Shown here one piece after another: positions 22,001 through 36,800 of a stretch of DNA of 64,000 bases. This DNA is from Schoenoplectus triqueter (taxonomy: Eukaryota > Streptophyta > Magnoliopsida > Poales > Cyperaceae): contig CAXKVV010002172.1 of the NCBI GenBank assembly GCA_964058805.1, positions 1 through 64,000 of the forward strand. Direction: 5' to 3'. Below the pieces are notes generated by a model that saw only the letters and a program-made list of their open reading frames with translations, did no database searches and had not been told where the DNA came from. A program made the position numbers and the translations under genes. Each line of letters begins with the position of its first letter. Position 1 is the stretch's first letter.

Positions 22001-23760
22001 ATAAGGAATATCTGTTACAAAATGCTGTTTAAACAAGTTGTTTAAGATTTTCAAAATTTTTGGTCGCCTAGCTACTCATAATTTCGTGAAAATTAATATA
22101 ATTACTCCTAATTATGCCTATTATGAGGATGTCTAATTAACACATCGAAATGAATATCCTACGATACTAATTTTTCATAAAACATAAGTAAGTTATATTA
22201 GAAATTGTTGTTCAAACGAGTTGTTTAAGGTTTTTAACATTTGTTACCTCATAACTACACATAATTTCGTGAAAATTAATATAATTACTCCTAACAATGC
22301 CTATTAGAAGATTATCCAATTAACACATCGATATGAACGTTCAACGACACTAATTTTGCACAAAACATAAGTAAGATGCATTAAAACTGCTATTTAAACA
22401 AGTTGTTTGACTTTTTTAAAAACTTTTGCCGCATAAATTCACATAATTTCGTGAAAATTAATGTGATTACTCTTAATTATGCCTATTGTAAGATTGTCCA
22501 ATTAACACTTCAATATGAATATCCCACGACACTAATTTTTCGTAAAACATAAGAAAAATAAATTAGCAACTACTGTCTAAACAAGTTATTTCAGTTTTTC
22601 AATATTTTTGGCCGCATAACTACAAATAATTTCGTGCAAATTAATATAATCACTCCTAATTATGCCTATTATAAGATTTTCCTATTAAAACTTTGATATG
22701 AACATTCTATGATGCTAATTTTGCACAAAACATAATGAATATCTGTTAAAAACTGCTGTTTAAACAAGTTGTTTGAGATTTTTAAAATTTTTGGCCGCCT
22801 AGCTACTCATAATTTCGTCAAAATTAATATAATTACTCCTAATTATGTCTATTATGAGGATGTCCAATTATCACATCGAAATGAATATCCTACGATACTA
22901 ATCTTTCATAAAACATAAGTAAGGTATATTACAAACTGCTGTTCAAACGAGTTGTTTAAGATTTTTAACATTTTTTACCTCATAACTGCCTACAATTTCA
23001 TGCAAATTAATATAATTACTCCTAATTATGCATATTATAATACTATCAAATTAAAATATCGATATGAATATTCTATGACACTTATTTTACACAAAACATA
23101 AGTAAGATGCATTAAAAACTGCTATTTAAACAAGTTGTTTGACTTTTTTAAAATTGTTGGCCGCATAAATACACATAATTTCGTAAAAATTAATGTGATT
23201 ACTCTTAATTATGCCTATTGTAAGATTGTCCAATTAACACTTCGATATGAATATCACACGACACTATTTTTTTGTAAAACATAAGTAAAATACATTAGCA
23301 ACTACTGTTTAAACAAGTTATTTCAGTTTTTCAACATTTTTGGCCACATAACTACAAATAATTTCGTGCAAATTAATATAATCACTCCTAATTATGCCTA
23401 TTATAAGATTTTCGTATTAAAACTTTGATATGAACATTCTATGATGCTAATTTTGCACAAAACATAAGGAATATCTGTTAAAAACAGCTGTTTAAACAAG
23501 TTGTTTGAGATTTTCAAAATTTTTGGCCGCCTAGCTACTCATAATTTCGTGAAAATTAATATAATTACTCCTAATTATGCCTATTATGAGGATGTCCAAT
23601 TAACACATCGAAATGAATATCCTACGATACTAATTTTTCATAAAACATAAGTAAGGTATATTAGAAACTGATGTTCAAACGAGTTGTTTAAGGTTTTTAA
23701 CATTTTTTACCTCATAACTACACATAATTTCGTGAAAATTAATATAATTACTCCTAACAA

Positions 23761-23943
23761 TGCCTATTAGAAGATTATCCAATTAACACATCGATATGAA
23801 CGTTCAACGACACTAATTTTGCACAAAACATAAGTAAGATGCATTAAAAATTGCTATTTAAATAAGTTGTTTGACTTTTTTTAAATTTTTTGCCGCTTAA
23901 ATTCACATAATTTCGTGAAAATTAATGTGATTACTCTTAATTA
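23761..23943. repeat. Satellite B monomer type C' (example)
   Basis: This is the variant third monomer, starting TGCCTATTAGAAGATTATCC, with GAACGTTCAACGACAC in place of the GAATATTCTATGACAC of type C. From about its middle (CATAAGTAAGATGCATTAAA) onward it is the same as type C. It is therefore best read as a mosaic, probably the result of conversion or exchange within the monomer. Confidence 0.88.
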
Positions 23944-24126
23944 TGCCTATTGTAAGATTGTCCAATTAACACTTCAATATGAATATCCCACGACACTAAT
24001 TTTTCGTAAAACATAAGTAAAATACATTAGAAACTACTGTTTAAACAAGTTATTTCAGTTTTTCAATATTTTTGGCCGCATAACTACAAATAATTTTGTG
24101 CAAATTAATATAATCACTCCTAATTA

Positions 24127-24309
24127 TGCCTATTATAAGATTTTCCAATTAAAACTTTGATATGAACATTCTATGATGCTAATTTTGCACAAAACATAAG
24201 GAATATGTGTTAAAAACTGCTGTTTAAACAAGTTGTTTGAGATTTTCAAAATTTTTGGCCGCCTAGCTACTCATAATTTCGTGAAAATTAATATAATTAC
24301 TCCTAATTA
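24127..24309. repeat. Satellite B monomer type A (example)
   Basis: Type A starts TGCCTATTATAAGATTTTCC and has GATATGAACATTCTATGATG and GGCCGCCTAGCTACTCATAA. Two alleles alternate across the array at one spot: CACAAAACATAAGGAATATG and CACAAAACAGAAGGAATATG. The second opens a 69-70 residue frame that continues into monomer B. Confidence 0.92.
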
Positions 24310-24492
24310 TGCCTATTATGAGGTTGTCCAATTAACACATCGAAATGAATATCCTACGATACTAATCTTTCATAAAACATAAGTAAGGTATATTAAAAAC
24401 TGCTGTTCAAACGAGTTGTTTAAGATTTTTAACATTTTTTACCTCATAACTGCCTACAATTTCATGCAAATTAATATAATTACTCCTGATTA
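24310..24492. repeat. Satellite B monomer type B (example)
   Basis: Type B starts TGCCTATTATGAGGTTGTCC and has ATCCTACGATACTAATNTTTC, CTGTTCAAACGAGTTGTTTA and TTTTTTACCTCATAACTGCC. It lacks the GGCCGC present in the other three types, having TTTTACCTC at that place. Confidence 0.92.
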
Positions 24493-24675
24493 TGCATATT
24501 ATAATACTATCGAATTAAAATATCGATATGAATATTCTATGACACTTATTTTACACAAAACATAAGTAAGATACATTAAAAACTGTTATTTAAACAAGTT
24601 GTTTGACTTTTTTAAAAATTTTGGCCGCATAAATACACATAATTTCGTGAAAATTAATGTGATTACTCTTAATTA
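24493..24675. repeat. Satellite B monomer type C (example)
   Basis: Type C starts TGCATATTATAATACTATCG and has GAATATTCTATGACACTTAT, TTTGACTTTTTTAAAA and AAATACACATAATTTCGTG. It ends TTAATGTGATTACTCTTAAT. The retrotransposon landed in the equivalent TTACTC of such a monomer. Confidence 0.92.
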
Positions 24676-24858
24676 TGCCTATTGTAAGATTGTCCAATTG
24701 ACACTTCGATATGAATATCCCACGACACTAATTTTTCGTAAAACATAAGTAAAATACATTAGAAACTACTGTTTAAACAAGTTATTTCAGTTTTTCAATA
24801 ATTTTGGCCGTATAACTACAAATAATTTCGTGCAAATTAATATAATCACTCCAAATTC
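24676..24858. repeat. Satellite B monomer type D (example)
   Basis: Type D starts TGCCTATTGTAAGATTGTCC and has GAATATCCCACGACACTAAT, TAAAATACATTAGAAACTAC, AAGTTATTTCAGTTTTTCAA and GCATAACTACAAATAATTTC. Sub-variants differ at the GGCCGC position (GGCCGC, TAGCCGC, GGCGGC, GGCAGC) and mark different blocks of the array. Confidence 0.92.
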
Positions 24859-27800
24859 TACCTATTATAAAATTTTCCAATTAAAACTTTGATATGAACA
24901 TTCTATGATGCTAATTTTGCACAAAACAGAAGGAATATGTGTTAAAAACTGCTGTTTAAACAAGTTGTTTGAGATTTTCAAAATTTTTGGCCGCCTAGCT
25001 ACTCATAATTTCGTAAAAATTAATATAATTACTCCTAATTATGCCTATTATGAGGTTGTCCAATTATCACATCGAAATGAATATCCTACGATACTAATTT
25101 TTCATAAAACATAAGTAAGGTATATTAGAAACTGCTGTTCAAACGAGTTGTTTAAGGTTTTAACATTTTTTTTCCTCATAACTACACATAATTTCATGAA
25201 AATTAATATAATTACTTCTAATTTTGCATATTATAATACTATCGAATTAAAATATCAATATGAATATTCAATGGCACTTATTTTACACAAAACATAAGTA
25301 AGATGCATTAAAAACTGTTATTTAAACAAGTTGTTTGACTTTTTTAAAATTTTTGGCCGCATAAATACACATAATTTCGTGAAAATTAATATGATTACTA
25401 TTAATTATGCCTATTGTAAGATTGTCCAATTAACACTTCGATATGAATATCCCACGACACTAATTTTTCGTAAAACATAAGTAAAATACATTAGAAACTA
25501 CGGTTTAAACAAGTTCTTTCAGTTTTTCAATATTTTTGGCCGCATAACTATAAATAATTTCGTAAAAATTAATATAATCACTCCAAATTCTACCTATTAT
25601 AAAATTTTCTAATTAAAACTTTGATATGAACATTCTATGATGCTAATTTTGCACAAAACAGAAGGAATATGTGTTAAAAACTGCTGTTTAAACAAGTTGT
25701 TTGAGATTTTCAAAATTTTTGGCCGCCTAGCTACTCATAATTTCGTGAAAATTAATATAATTACTCCTAATTATGCCTATTATGAGGTTGTCCAATTATC
25801 ACATCGAAATGAGTATCCTACGATACTAATTTTCATAAAACATAAGTAAGGTATATTAGAAACTGCTGTTCAAACGAGTTGTTTAAGGTTTTTAACATTT
25901 GTTACCTCATAACTACACATAATTTCATGAAAATTAATATAACTACTCCTAACAATGCCTATTAGAAGATCCAATTAACACATCGATATAAACGTTCAAC
26001 GACACTAATTTTGCACAAAACATGAGTAAGATGCATTAAAAACTGCTATTTAAACAAGTTGTTTGACTTTTTTAAAATTTTTGGCCGCATACATACACAT
26101 AATTTCGTGAAAATTAATGTGATTACTCTTAATTATGCCTATTGTAAGATTGTCTAATTAACACTTCGATATGAATATCCCACGACACTAATTTTTCGTA
26201 AAACATAAGAAAAATACATTAGCAACTACTGTCTAAACAAGTTATTTCAGTTTTTCAATATTTTTTGCCGCATAACTACAAATAATTTCGTGCAAATTAA
26301 TATAATCACTCCTAATTATGCCTATTATAAGATTTTCCTATTAAAACTTTGATATGAACATTCTATGATGCTAATTTTGCACAAAACATAATGAATATCT
26401 GTTAAAAACTGCTGTTTAAACAAGTTGTTTGAGATTTTGAAAATTTTTGACCGCATAGCTACTCATAATTTCGTCAAAATTAATATAATTACTCCTAATT
26501 ATGCCTATTATGAGGATGTCCAATTATCACATCGAAATGAATATCCTACGATACTAATCTTTCATAAAACATAAGTAAGGTATATTACAAACTGCTGTTC
26601 AAACGAGTTGTTTAAGATTTTTAACATTTTTTACCTCATAACTGCCTACAATTTCATGCAAATTAATATAATTACTCCTAATTATGCATATTATAATACT
26701 ATCGAATTAAAATATCGATATGAATATTGTATGACACTTATTTTACACAAAACATAAGTAAGATGCATTAAAAACTGCTATTTAAACAAGTTGTTTGACT
26801 TTTTTAAAATTGTTGGCCGCATAAATACACATAATTTCATAAAAATTAATGTGATTACTCTTAATTATGCCTATTGTAAGATTGTCCAATTAACACTTCG
26901 ATATGAATATCACACGATAATATTTTTTTGTAAAACATAAGTAAAATACATTAGCAACTACTGTTTAAACAAGTTATTTCAGTTTTTCAATATTTTTGGC
27001 CACATAACTACAAATAATTTCGTGCAAATTAATATAATCACTCCTAATTATGCCTATTATAAGATTTTCCTATTAAAACTTTGATATGAACATTCTATGA
27101 TGCTAATTTTGCACAAAACATAAGGAATATCTGTTAAAAACTGCTGTTTAAACAAGTTGTTTGAGATTTTCAAAATTTTTGGCCACCTAGCTACTCATAA
27201 TTTCGTGAAAATTAATATAATTACTCCGAATTATGCCTATTATGAAGTTGTCCAATTATCACATCGAAATGAATATCCTACGATACTAATTTTTCATAAA
27301 ACATAAGTAAGGTATATTAAAAACTGCTGTTCAAACGAGTTGTTTAAGATTTTTAACATTTTTTACCTCATAACTGCCTACAATTTCATGCAAATTAATA
27401 TAATTACTCCTAATTATGCATATTATAATACTATCGAATTAAAATATCGATATGAATATTCTATGACACTTATTTTACACAAAACATAAGTAAGATGCAT
27501 TAAAAACTGCTATTTAAACAAGTTGTTTGAATTTTTTTAAAATTTTTGGCCGCATAAATACACATAATTTCGTGAAAATTAATGTGATTACTCTTAATTA
27601 TGCCTATTATAAGATTGTCCATTTAACACTTCGATATGAATATCCCACGACACTAATTTTTCGTAAAACATAAGTAAAATACATTAGAAACTACTGTTTA
27701 AACAAGTTATTTCAGTTTTTCAATATTTTTGGCGGCATAACTACAAATAATTTCGTGCAAATTAATATAATCACTCCAAATTATGCCTATTATAAAATTT

Positions 27801-30800
27801 TCCAATTAAAACTTTGATATGAACATTCTATGATGCTAATTTTGCACAAAATAGAAGGAATATGTGTTAAAAACTGCTGTTTAAACAACTTGTTTGAGAT
27901 TTTCAAAATTTTTGGCCGCCTAGCTACTCATAATTTCGTGAAAATTAATATAATTACCCCTAATTATGCCTATTATGAGGTTGTCCAATTAACACATCAA
28001 AATGAATATTCTACGATACTAATTTTTCATAAAACATAAGTAAGGTATATTAAAAACTGCTGTTCAAACGAGTTGTTTAAGATTTTTAACATTTTTTACC
28101 TCATAACTGCCTACAATTTCATGCAAATTAATATAATTACTCCTAATTATGCATATTATAATACTATCGAATTAAAATATCGATATGAATATTCTATGAC
28201 ACTTATTTTACACAAAACATAAGTAAGATGCATTAAAAACTGCTATTTAAACAAGTTGTTTGAATTTTTTAAAATTTTTGGCCGCATAAATACACATAAT
28301 TTTATGAAAATTAATGTGATTACTCTTAATTATGCCTATTATAAGATTGTCCATTTAACACTTCGATATGAATATCCCACGACACTAATTTTTCGTAAAA
28401 CATAAGTAAAATACAATAGAAACTACTGTTTAAACAAGTTATTTCAGTTTTTCAATATTTTTGGCGGCATAACTACAAATAATTTCGTGAAAATTAATAT
28501 AATTACTCCAAATTATGCCTATTATAAAAATTTTCAATTAAAACTTTGATATGAACATTCTATGATGCTAATTTTGCACAAAACAGAAGGAATATGTGTT
28601 AAAAACTGCTGTTTAAACAAGTTGTTTGAGATTTTCAAAATTTTTGGCCGCCTAGCTACTCATAATTTCGTGAAAATTAATATAATTACTCCTAATTATG
28701 CCTATTATGAGGATGTCCAATTAACACATCGCAATGAATATCCTACGATACTATTTTTTCATAAAACATAAGTAAGGTATATTAGAAACTGCTGTTCAAA
28801 CGAGTTGTTTAAGGTTTTTAACATTTTTTACCTCATAACTACACATAATTTCGTGAAAATTAATATAATTACTCCTAACAATGCCTATTAGAAGATTATC
28901 CAATTAACACATCGATATGAACGTTCAACGACACTAATTTTTCACAAAACATAAGTAAGATGCATTAAAAACTGCTATTTAAATAAGATGTTTGACTTTT
29001 TTAAAAATTTTGGCCGCATACATACACATAATTTCATGAAAATTAATGTGATTACTCTTAATTATGCCTATTGTAAGATTGTCCAATTAACACTTCGATA
29101 TGAATATCCCACGACACTAATTTTTCGTAAAACATAAGTAAAATATGTTAGAAACTACTGTTTAAACAAGTTATTTTGGTTTTTTAATATTTTTGGCCGC
29201 ATAACTACAAATAATTTCGTGCAAATTAATATAATCACTCCTAATTATGCCTATTATAAGATTTTTCCAATTAAAACTTTGATATGAACATTCTATGATG
29301 CTAATTTTGCACAAAACAGAAGGAATATGTGTTAAAAACTGCTGTTTAAACAAATTATTTGAGATTTTCAAAATTTTTGGCCGTCTAGCTACTCATAATT
29401 TCGTGAAAATTAATATAATTACTCCTAATTATGCCTCTTATGAGGTTGTCCAATTAACACATCGAATTGAATATCCTACGATACTAATCTTTCATAAAAC
29501 ATAAGTAAGGTATATTAAAAACTGCTGTTCAAATGAGTTGTTTAAGATTTGTAACATTTTTTACCTCATAACTGCCTACAATTTCATGCAAATTAATATA
29601 ATTACTCCTAATTTTGCATATTATAATACTATCGAATTAAAATATCAATATGAATATTCAATGGCACTTATTTTACACAAAACATAAGTAAGATGCATTA
29701 AAAACTGTTATTTAAACAAGTTGTTTGACTTTTTAAAAAAAATTTGCCGCATAAATACACATAATTTCATGAAAATTAATGTGATTACTCTTAATTATGC
29801 CTATTATAAGATTGTCCAATTAACACTTCGATATGAATATCCCACGACACTAATTTTTCATAAAACATAAGTAAAATACATTAGAAACTACTGTTTAAAC
29901 AAGTTATTTCAGTTTTTCAATATTTTTGGCGGCATAACTACAAATAATTTCGTGAAAATTAATATAATCACTCCAAATTATGCCTATTATAAAAATTTTC
30001 AATTAAAACTTTGATATGAACATTCTATGATGCTAATTTTGCACAAAACAGAAGGAATATGTGTTAAAAACTGCTGTTTAAACAAGTTGTTTGAGATTTT
30101 CAAAATTTTTGGCCGCCTAGCTACTCATAATTTCATGAAAATTAATATAATTACTCCTAATTATGCCTATTATGAGGATGTCCAATTAACACATCGCAAT
30201 GAATATCCTACGATACTATTTTTTCATAAAACATAAGTAAGGTATATTAGAAACTGCTGTTCAAACGAGTTGTTTAAGGTTTTTAACATTTTTTACCTCA
30301 TAACTGCACATAATTTCGTGAAAATTAATATAATTACTCCTAACAATGCCTATTAGAAGATTATCCAATTAACACATCGATATGAACGTTCAACGACACT
30401 AATATTTCACAAAACATAAGTAAGATGCATTAAAAACTGCTATTTAAATAAGATGTTTGACTTTTTTAAAAATTTTGGCCGCATACATACACATAATTTC
30501 GTGAAAATTAATGTGATTACTCTTAATTATGCCTATTGTAAGATTGTCCAATTAACACTTCGATATGAATATCCCACGACACTAATTTTTCGTAAAACAT
30601 AAGTAAAATATATTAGAAACTACTGTTTAAACAAGTTATTTTAGTTTTTTAATATTTTTGGCCGCATAACTACAAATAATTTCGTGCAAATTAATATAAT
30701 CACTCCTAATTATGCCTATTATAAGATTTTCTAATTAAAACTTTGATATGAACATTCTATGATGCTAATTTTGCACAAAAATAAGGAATATGTGTTAAAA

Positions 30801-31398
30801 ACTGCTGTTTAAACAAATTATTTGAGATTTTCAAAATTTTTGGCCGCCTAGCTACTCATAATTTCGTAAAAATTAATATAATTACTCCTAATTATGCCTC
30901 TTATGAGGTTGTCCAATTAACACATCGAATTGAATATCCTACGATACTATTTTTTCATAAAACATAAGTAAGGTATATTAAAAACTGCTGTTCAAACGAG
31001 TTGTTTAAGATTTTTAACATTTTTTACCTCATAACTGCCTACAATTTCATGCAAATTAATATAATTACTCCTAATTATGCATATTATAATACTATCGAAT
31101 TAAAATATCGATATGAATATTCTATGGCACTTATTTTACACAAAACATAAGTAAGGTGCATTAAAAACTGTTATTTAAACAAATTGTTTGACTTTTTTAA
31201 AAATTTTGGCCGCATAAATACACATAATTTCGTGAAAATTCATGTGATTACTCTTAATTATGCCTATTATAAGATTGTCCATTTAACACTTCGATATGAA
31301 TATCCCACGACACTAATTTTTCGTAAAACATAAGTAAAATACAATAGAAACTACTGTTTAAACAAGTTATTTCAGTTTTTCAATATTTTCGTAAAAAT

Positions 31399-31424
31399 TT
31401 TGTAGTTATGCAGATAACTACAAA
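31399..31424. repeat. Short inverted repeat created inside a D monomer
   Basis: TTTGTAGTTAT, a GCAG spacer and ATAACTACAAA form a perfect 11-bp inverted repeat. Normal D monomers read CAATATTTTTGGCCGCATAA here. The change lengthens this unit by about 16 bases. The left arm is the reverse complement of the satellite sequence just to its right. Confidence 0.9.
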
Positions 31425-31639
31425 TAATTTCATGCAAATTAATATAATCACTCCAAATTATGCCTATTATAAAATTTTCCAATTAAAACTTTGATATGAA
31501 CATTCTATGATGCTAATTTTGCACAAAACAGAAGGAATATGTGTTAAAAACTGCTGTTTAAACAAGTTGTTTGAGATTTTCAAAATTTTTGGCCGCCTAG
31601 CTACTCATAATTTCGTGAAAATTAATATAATTACTCCTA

Positions 31640-33820
31640 ATTATGCCTATTATGAGGATGTCCAATTATCACATCGAAATGAATATCCTACGATACTAAT
31701 TTTCATAAAACATAAGTAAGGTATATTAGAAACTGCTGTTCAAAAGAGTTGTTTAAGGTTTTTAACATTTGTTACCTCATAACTACACATAATTTCATGA
31801 AAATTAATATAATAACTCCTAACAATGCCTATTAGAAGATTATCCAATTAACACATCGATATGAACGTTCAACGACACTAATTTTGCACAAAACATAAGT
31901 AAGATGCATTAAAAACTGCTATTTAAACAAGTTGTTTGACTTTTTTAAAATTTTTGGCCGCATAAATACACATAATTTCATGAAAATTAATGTGATTACT
32001 CTTAATTATGCCTATTGTAAGATTGTCCAATTAACACTTCGATATGAATATCCCACGACACTAATTTTTCGTAAAACATAAGTAAAATACATTAGAAACT
32101 ACTGTTTAAACAAGTTATTTCAGTTTTTCAATATTTTTGGCCGCATAACTACAAATAATTTCGTGCAAATTAATATAATCACTCCTAATTATGCCTATTA
32201 TAAGATTTTCCAATTAAAACTTTGATATGAACATTCTATGATGCTAATTTTGCACAAAACATAAGGAATATGTGTTAAAAACTGCTGTTTAAACAAGTTG
32301 TTTGAGATTTTCAAAATTTTTGGCCGCCTAGCTACTCATAATTTCATGAAAATTAATATAATTACTCCTAATTATGCCTATTATGAGGATGTCCAATTAA
32401 CAAATCGCAATGAATATCCTACGATACTAATTTTTCAAAAAACATAAGTAAGGTATATTAGAAACTGCTGTTCAAATGAGTTGTTTAAGATTTTTAACTT
32501 TTTTTACCTCATAACTGAATATAATTTCATGCAAATTAATATAATTACTCCTAATTATGATATTATAATACTATCAAATTAAAATATTGATATGAATATT
32601 CTATGACACTTATTTTACACAAAACATAAGTAAGATGCATTAAAAACTGCTATTTAAACAAGTTGTTTGACTTTTTTAAAAATTTTGGCCGCATAAATAC
32701 ACATAATTTCATGAAAATTAATGTGATTACTCTTAATTATGCCTATTGTAAGATTGTCCAATTAACACTTCGATATGAATATCCCACGACACTAATTTTT
32801 CATAAAACATAAGTATAATACATTAGAAACTACTGTTTAAACAAGTTATTTCAGTTTTTCAATATTTTTAGCCGCATAACTACAAATAATTTCGTGCAAA
32901 TTACTATAATCAATCCAAATTATGCCTATTATAAAATTATCCAATTAAAACTTTGATATGAACATTCTATGATGCTAATTTTGCACAAAACAGAAGGAAT
33001 ATGTGTTAAAAACTGCTGTTTAAAAAAGTTGTTTGAGATTTTCAAAATTTTTGGCCGCCTAGCTACTCATAATTTCGTGAAAATTAATATAATTACTCCT
33101 AATTATGCCTATTATGAAGATGTCCAATTAACACATCGCAATGAATATCCTACGATATTAGTTTTTCATAAAACATAAGTAAGGTATATTAAAAATTGCT
33201 GTTCAAACGAGTTGTTTAAGATTTTTAACATTTTTTACCTCATAACTGCCTACAATTTCATGCAAATTAATATAATTACTCCTAATTATGCATATTGTAA
33301 TACTATCGAATTAAAATATCGATATGAATATTCTATGACACTTATTTTACACAAAACATAAGTAAGATGCATTAAAAACTGCTATTTAAAGAAGTTGTTT
33401 GACTTTTTTAAAAATTTTGGCCGCATAAATACACATAATTTCGTGAAAATTAATGTGATTACTCTTAATTATGCCTATTGTAAGATTTTCCATTTAACAC
33501 TTCGATATGAATATCCCACGACACTAATTTTTCATAAGACATAAGTAAAATACATTAGAAACTACTGTTTAAACAAGTTATTTCAGTTTTTCAATATTTT
33601 TAGCCGCATAACTACAAATAATTTCGTGCAAATTAATATAATCACTCCAAATTATGCCTATTATAAAATTTTCCAATTAAAACTTTGATATGAACATTCT
33701 ATGATGCTAATTTTGCACAAAACAGAAGGAATATGTGTTAAAAACTGTTGTTTAAACAAGTTGTTTGAGATTTTCAAAATTTTTGGCCGCCTAGCTACTC
33801 ATAATTTCGTCAAAATTAAT
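31640..33820. repeat. Tandem duplication of three HOR units (about 2,194 bp), copy 1
   Basis: This block recurs immediately to the right at about 33834-36014 with shared private variants: ACTAATTTTCATAAAAC missing one T (31694 and 33888), AACATTTGTTACCTC, the AAATTACTATAATCAATCC stretch (32900 and 35094) and TTTAAAAAAGTTGTTTGAG. The third-monomer order is C', C, C in both copies. Confidence 0.9.
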
Positions 33821-36800
33821 ATAATTACTCCTAATTATGCCTATTATGAGGATGTCCAATTATCACATCGAAATGAATATCCTACGATACTAATTTTCAT
33901 AAAACATAAGTAAGGTATATTAGAAACTGCTGTTCAAAAGAGTTGTTTAAGGTTTTTAACATTTGTTACCTCATAACTACACATAATTTCATGAAAATTA
34001 ATATAATAACTCCTAACAATGCCTATTAGAAGATTATCCAATTAACACATCGATATGAACGTTCAACGACACTAATTTTGCACAAAACATAAGTAAGATG
34101 CATTAAAAACTGCTATTTAAACAAGTTGTTTGACTTTTTTAAAATTTTTGGCCGCATAAATACACATAATTTCATGAAAATTAATGTGATTACTCTTAAT
34201 TATGCCTATTGTAAGATTGTCCAATTAACACTTCGATATGAATATCCCACGACACTAATTTTTCGTAAAACATAAGTAAAATACATTAGAAACTACTGTT
34301 TAAACAAGTTATTTCAGTTTTTCAATATTTTTGGCCGCATAACTACAAATAATTTCGTGCAAATTAATATAATCACTCCTAATTATGCCTATTATAAGAT
34401 TTTCCAATTAAAACTTTGATATGAACATTCTATGATGCTAATTTTGCACAAAACATAAGGAATATGTGTTAAAAACTGCTGTTTAAACAAGTTGTTTGAG
34501 ATTTTCAAAATTTTTGGCCGCCTAGCTACTCATAATTTCATGAAAATTAATATAATTACTCCTAATTATGCCTATTATGAGGATGTCCAATTAACAAATC
34601 GCAATGAATATCCTACGATACTAATTTTTCAAAAAACATAAGTAAGGTATATTAGAAACTGCTGTTCAAATGAGTTGTTTAAGATTTTTAACTTTTTTTA
34701 CCTCATAACTGAATATAATTTCATGCAAATTAATATAATTACTCCTAATTATGATATTATAATACTATCAAATTAAAATATTGATATGAATATTCTATGA
34801 CACTTATTTTACACAAAACATAAGTAAGATGCATTAAAAACTGCTATTTAAACAAGTTGTTTGACTTTTTTAAAAATTTTGGCCGCATAAATACACATAA
34901 TTTCGTGAAAATTAATGTGATTACTCTTAATTATGCCTATTGTAAGATTGTCCAATTAACACTTCGATATGAATATCCCACGACACTAATTTTTCATAAA
35001 ACATAAGTATAATACATTAGAAACTACTGTTTAAACAAGTTATTTCAGTTTTTCAATATTTTTAGCCGCATAACTACAAATAATTTCGTGCAAATTACTA
35101 TAATCAATCCAAATTATGCCTATTATAAAATTATCCAATTAAAACTTTGATATGAACATTCTATGATGCTAATTTTGCACAAAACAGAAGGAATATGTGT
35201 TAAAAACTGCTGTTTAAAAAAGTTGTTTGAGATTTTCAAAATTTTTGGCCGCCTAGCTACTCATAATTTCGTGAAAATTAATATAATTACTCCTAATTAT
35301 GCCTATTATGAAGATGTCCAATTAACACATCGCAATGAATATCCTACGATATTAGTTTTTCATAAAACATAAGTAAGGTATATTAAAAATTGCTGTTCAA
35401 ACGAGTTGTTTAAGATTTTTAACATTTTTTACCTCATAACTGCCTACAATTTCATGCAAATTAATATAATTACTCCTAATTATGCATATTATAATACTAT
35501 CGAATTAAAATATCGATATGAATATTCTATGACACTTATTTTACACAAAACATAAGTAAGATGCATTAAAAACTGCTATTTAAAGAAGTTGTTTGACTTT
35601 TTTAAAATTTTTGGCCGCATAAATACACATAATTTCGTGAAAATTAATGTGATTACTCTTAATTATGCCTATTGTAAGATTGTCCATTTAACACTTCGAT
35701 ATGAATATCCCACGACACTAATTTTTCATAAGACATAAGTAAAATACATTAGAAACTACTGTTTAAACAAGTTATTTCAGTTTTTCAATATTTTTAGCCG
35801 CATAACTACAAATAATTTCGTGCAAATTAATATAATCACTCCAAATTATGCCTATTATAAAATTTTCCAATTAAAACTTTGATATGAACATTCTATGATG
35901 CTAATTTTGCACAAAACAGAAGGAATATGTGTTAAAAACTGTTGTTTAAACAAGTTGTTTGAGATTTTCAAAATTTTTGGCCGCCTAGCTACTCATAATT
36001 TCATCAAAATTAATATAATTACTCCTAATTATGCCTATTATGAGGATGTCCAATTAACACATCGCAATGAATATCCTACGATATTAATTTTTCATAAAAC
36101 ATAAGTAAGGTATATTAGAAACTGCTGTTCAAACGAGTTGTTTAAGGTTTTTAACATTTTTTACCTCATAACTACACATAATTTCGTAAAAATTAATATA
36201 ATTACTCCTAACAATGCCTATTATAAGATTATCCAATTAAAACATCGATATGAACGTTGAACGACACTAATTTTGCACAAAACATAAGTAAGATGCATTA
36301 AAAACTGCTATTTAAACAAGTTGTTTGACTTTTTTAAAATTTTTGGCCGCATACATACACATAATTTCGTGAAAATTAATGTGATTACTCTTAATTATGC
36401 CTATTGTAAGATTGTCCAATTAACACTTCGATATGAATATCACACGACACCAATTTTTAGTAAAACATAAGTAAAATACATTAGAAACTACTGTTTAAAT
36501 AAGTTATTTCAGTTTTTCAATATTTTTGGCCGCATAACTACAAATAATTTCGTGCAAATTAATATAATCACTCCTAATTATGCCTATTATAAGATTTTTA
36601 CAATTAAAACTTTGATATGAACATTCTATTATGCTAATTTTTCACAAAACATAAGGAATATGTGTTAAAAACTGCTGTTTAAACAAGTTGTTTGAGATTT
36701 TCAAAATTTTTGGCCGCCTAGCTACTCATAATTTTGTGAAAATTAATATAATTACTCCTAATTATGCCTATTATGAGGTTGTCCAATTAACACATCGAAA

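Larger units (their letters stand above)
17909..25224. repeat. Eight-monomer HOR domain (period about 1,463 bp) in satellite B
   Basis: The third monomer of each 732-bp unit alternates between C' (TGCCTATTAGAAGATTATCC) and C (TGCATATTATAATACTATC). C' starts at 17909, 19370, 20834, 22298 and 23761. C starts at 18640, 20102, 21566, 23029 and 24493. Both series therefore have a spacing of 1,461-1,464 over five cycles. The B monomer co-varies: before C' it ends ACTACACATAATTTCGTG, and before C it ends ACTGCNTACAATTTCATGC. Confidence 0.9.
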
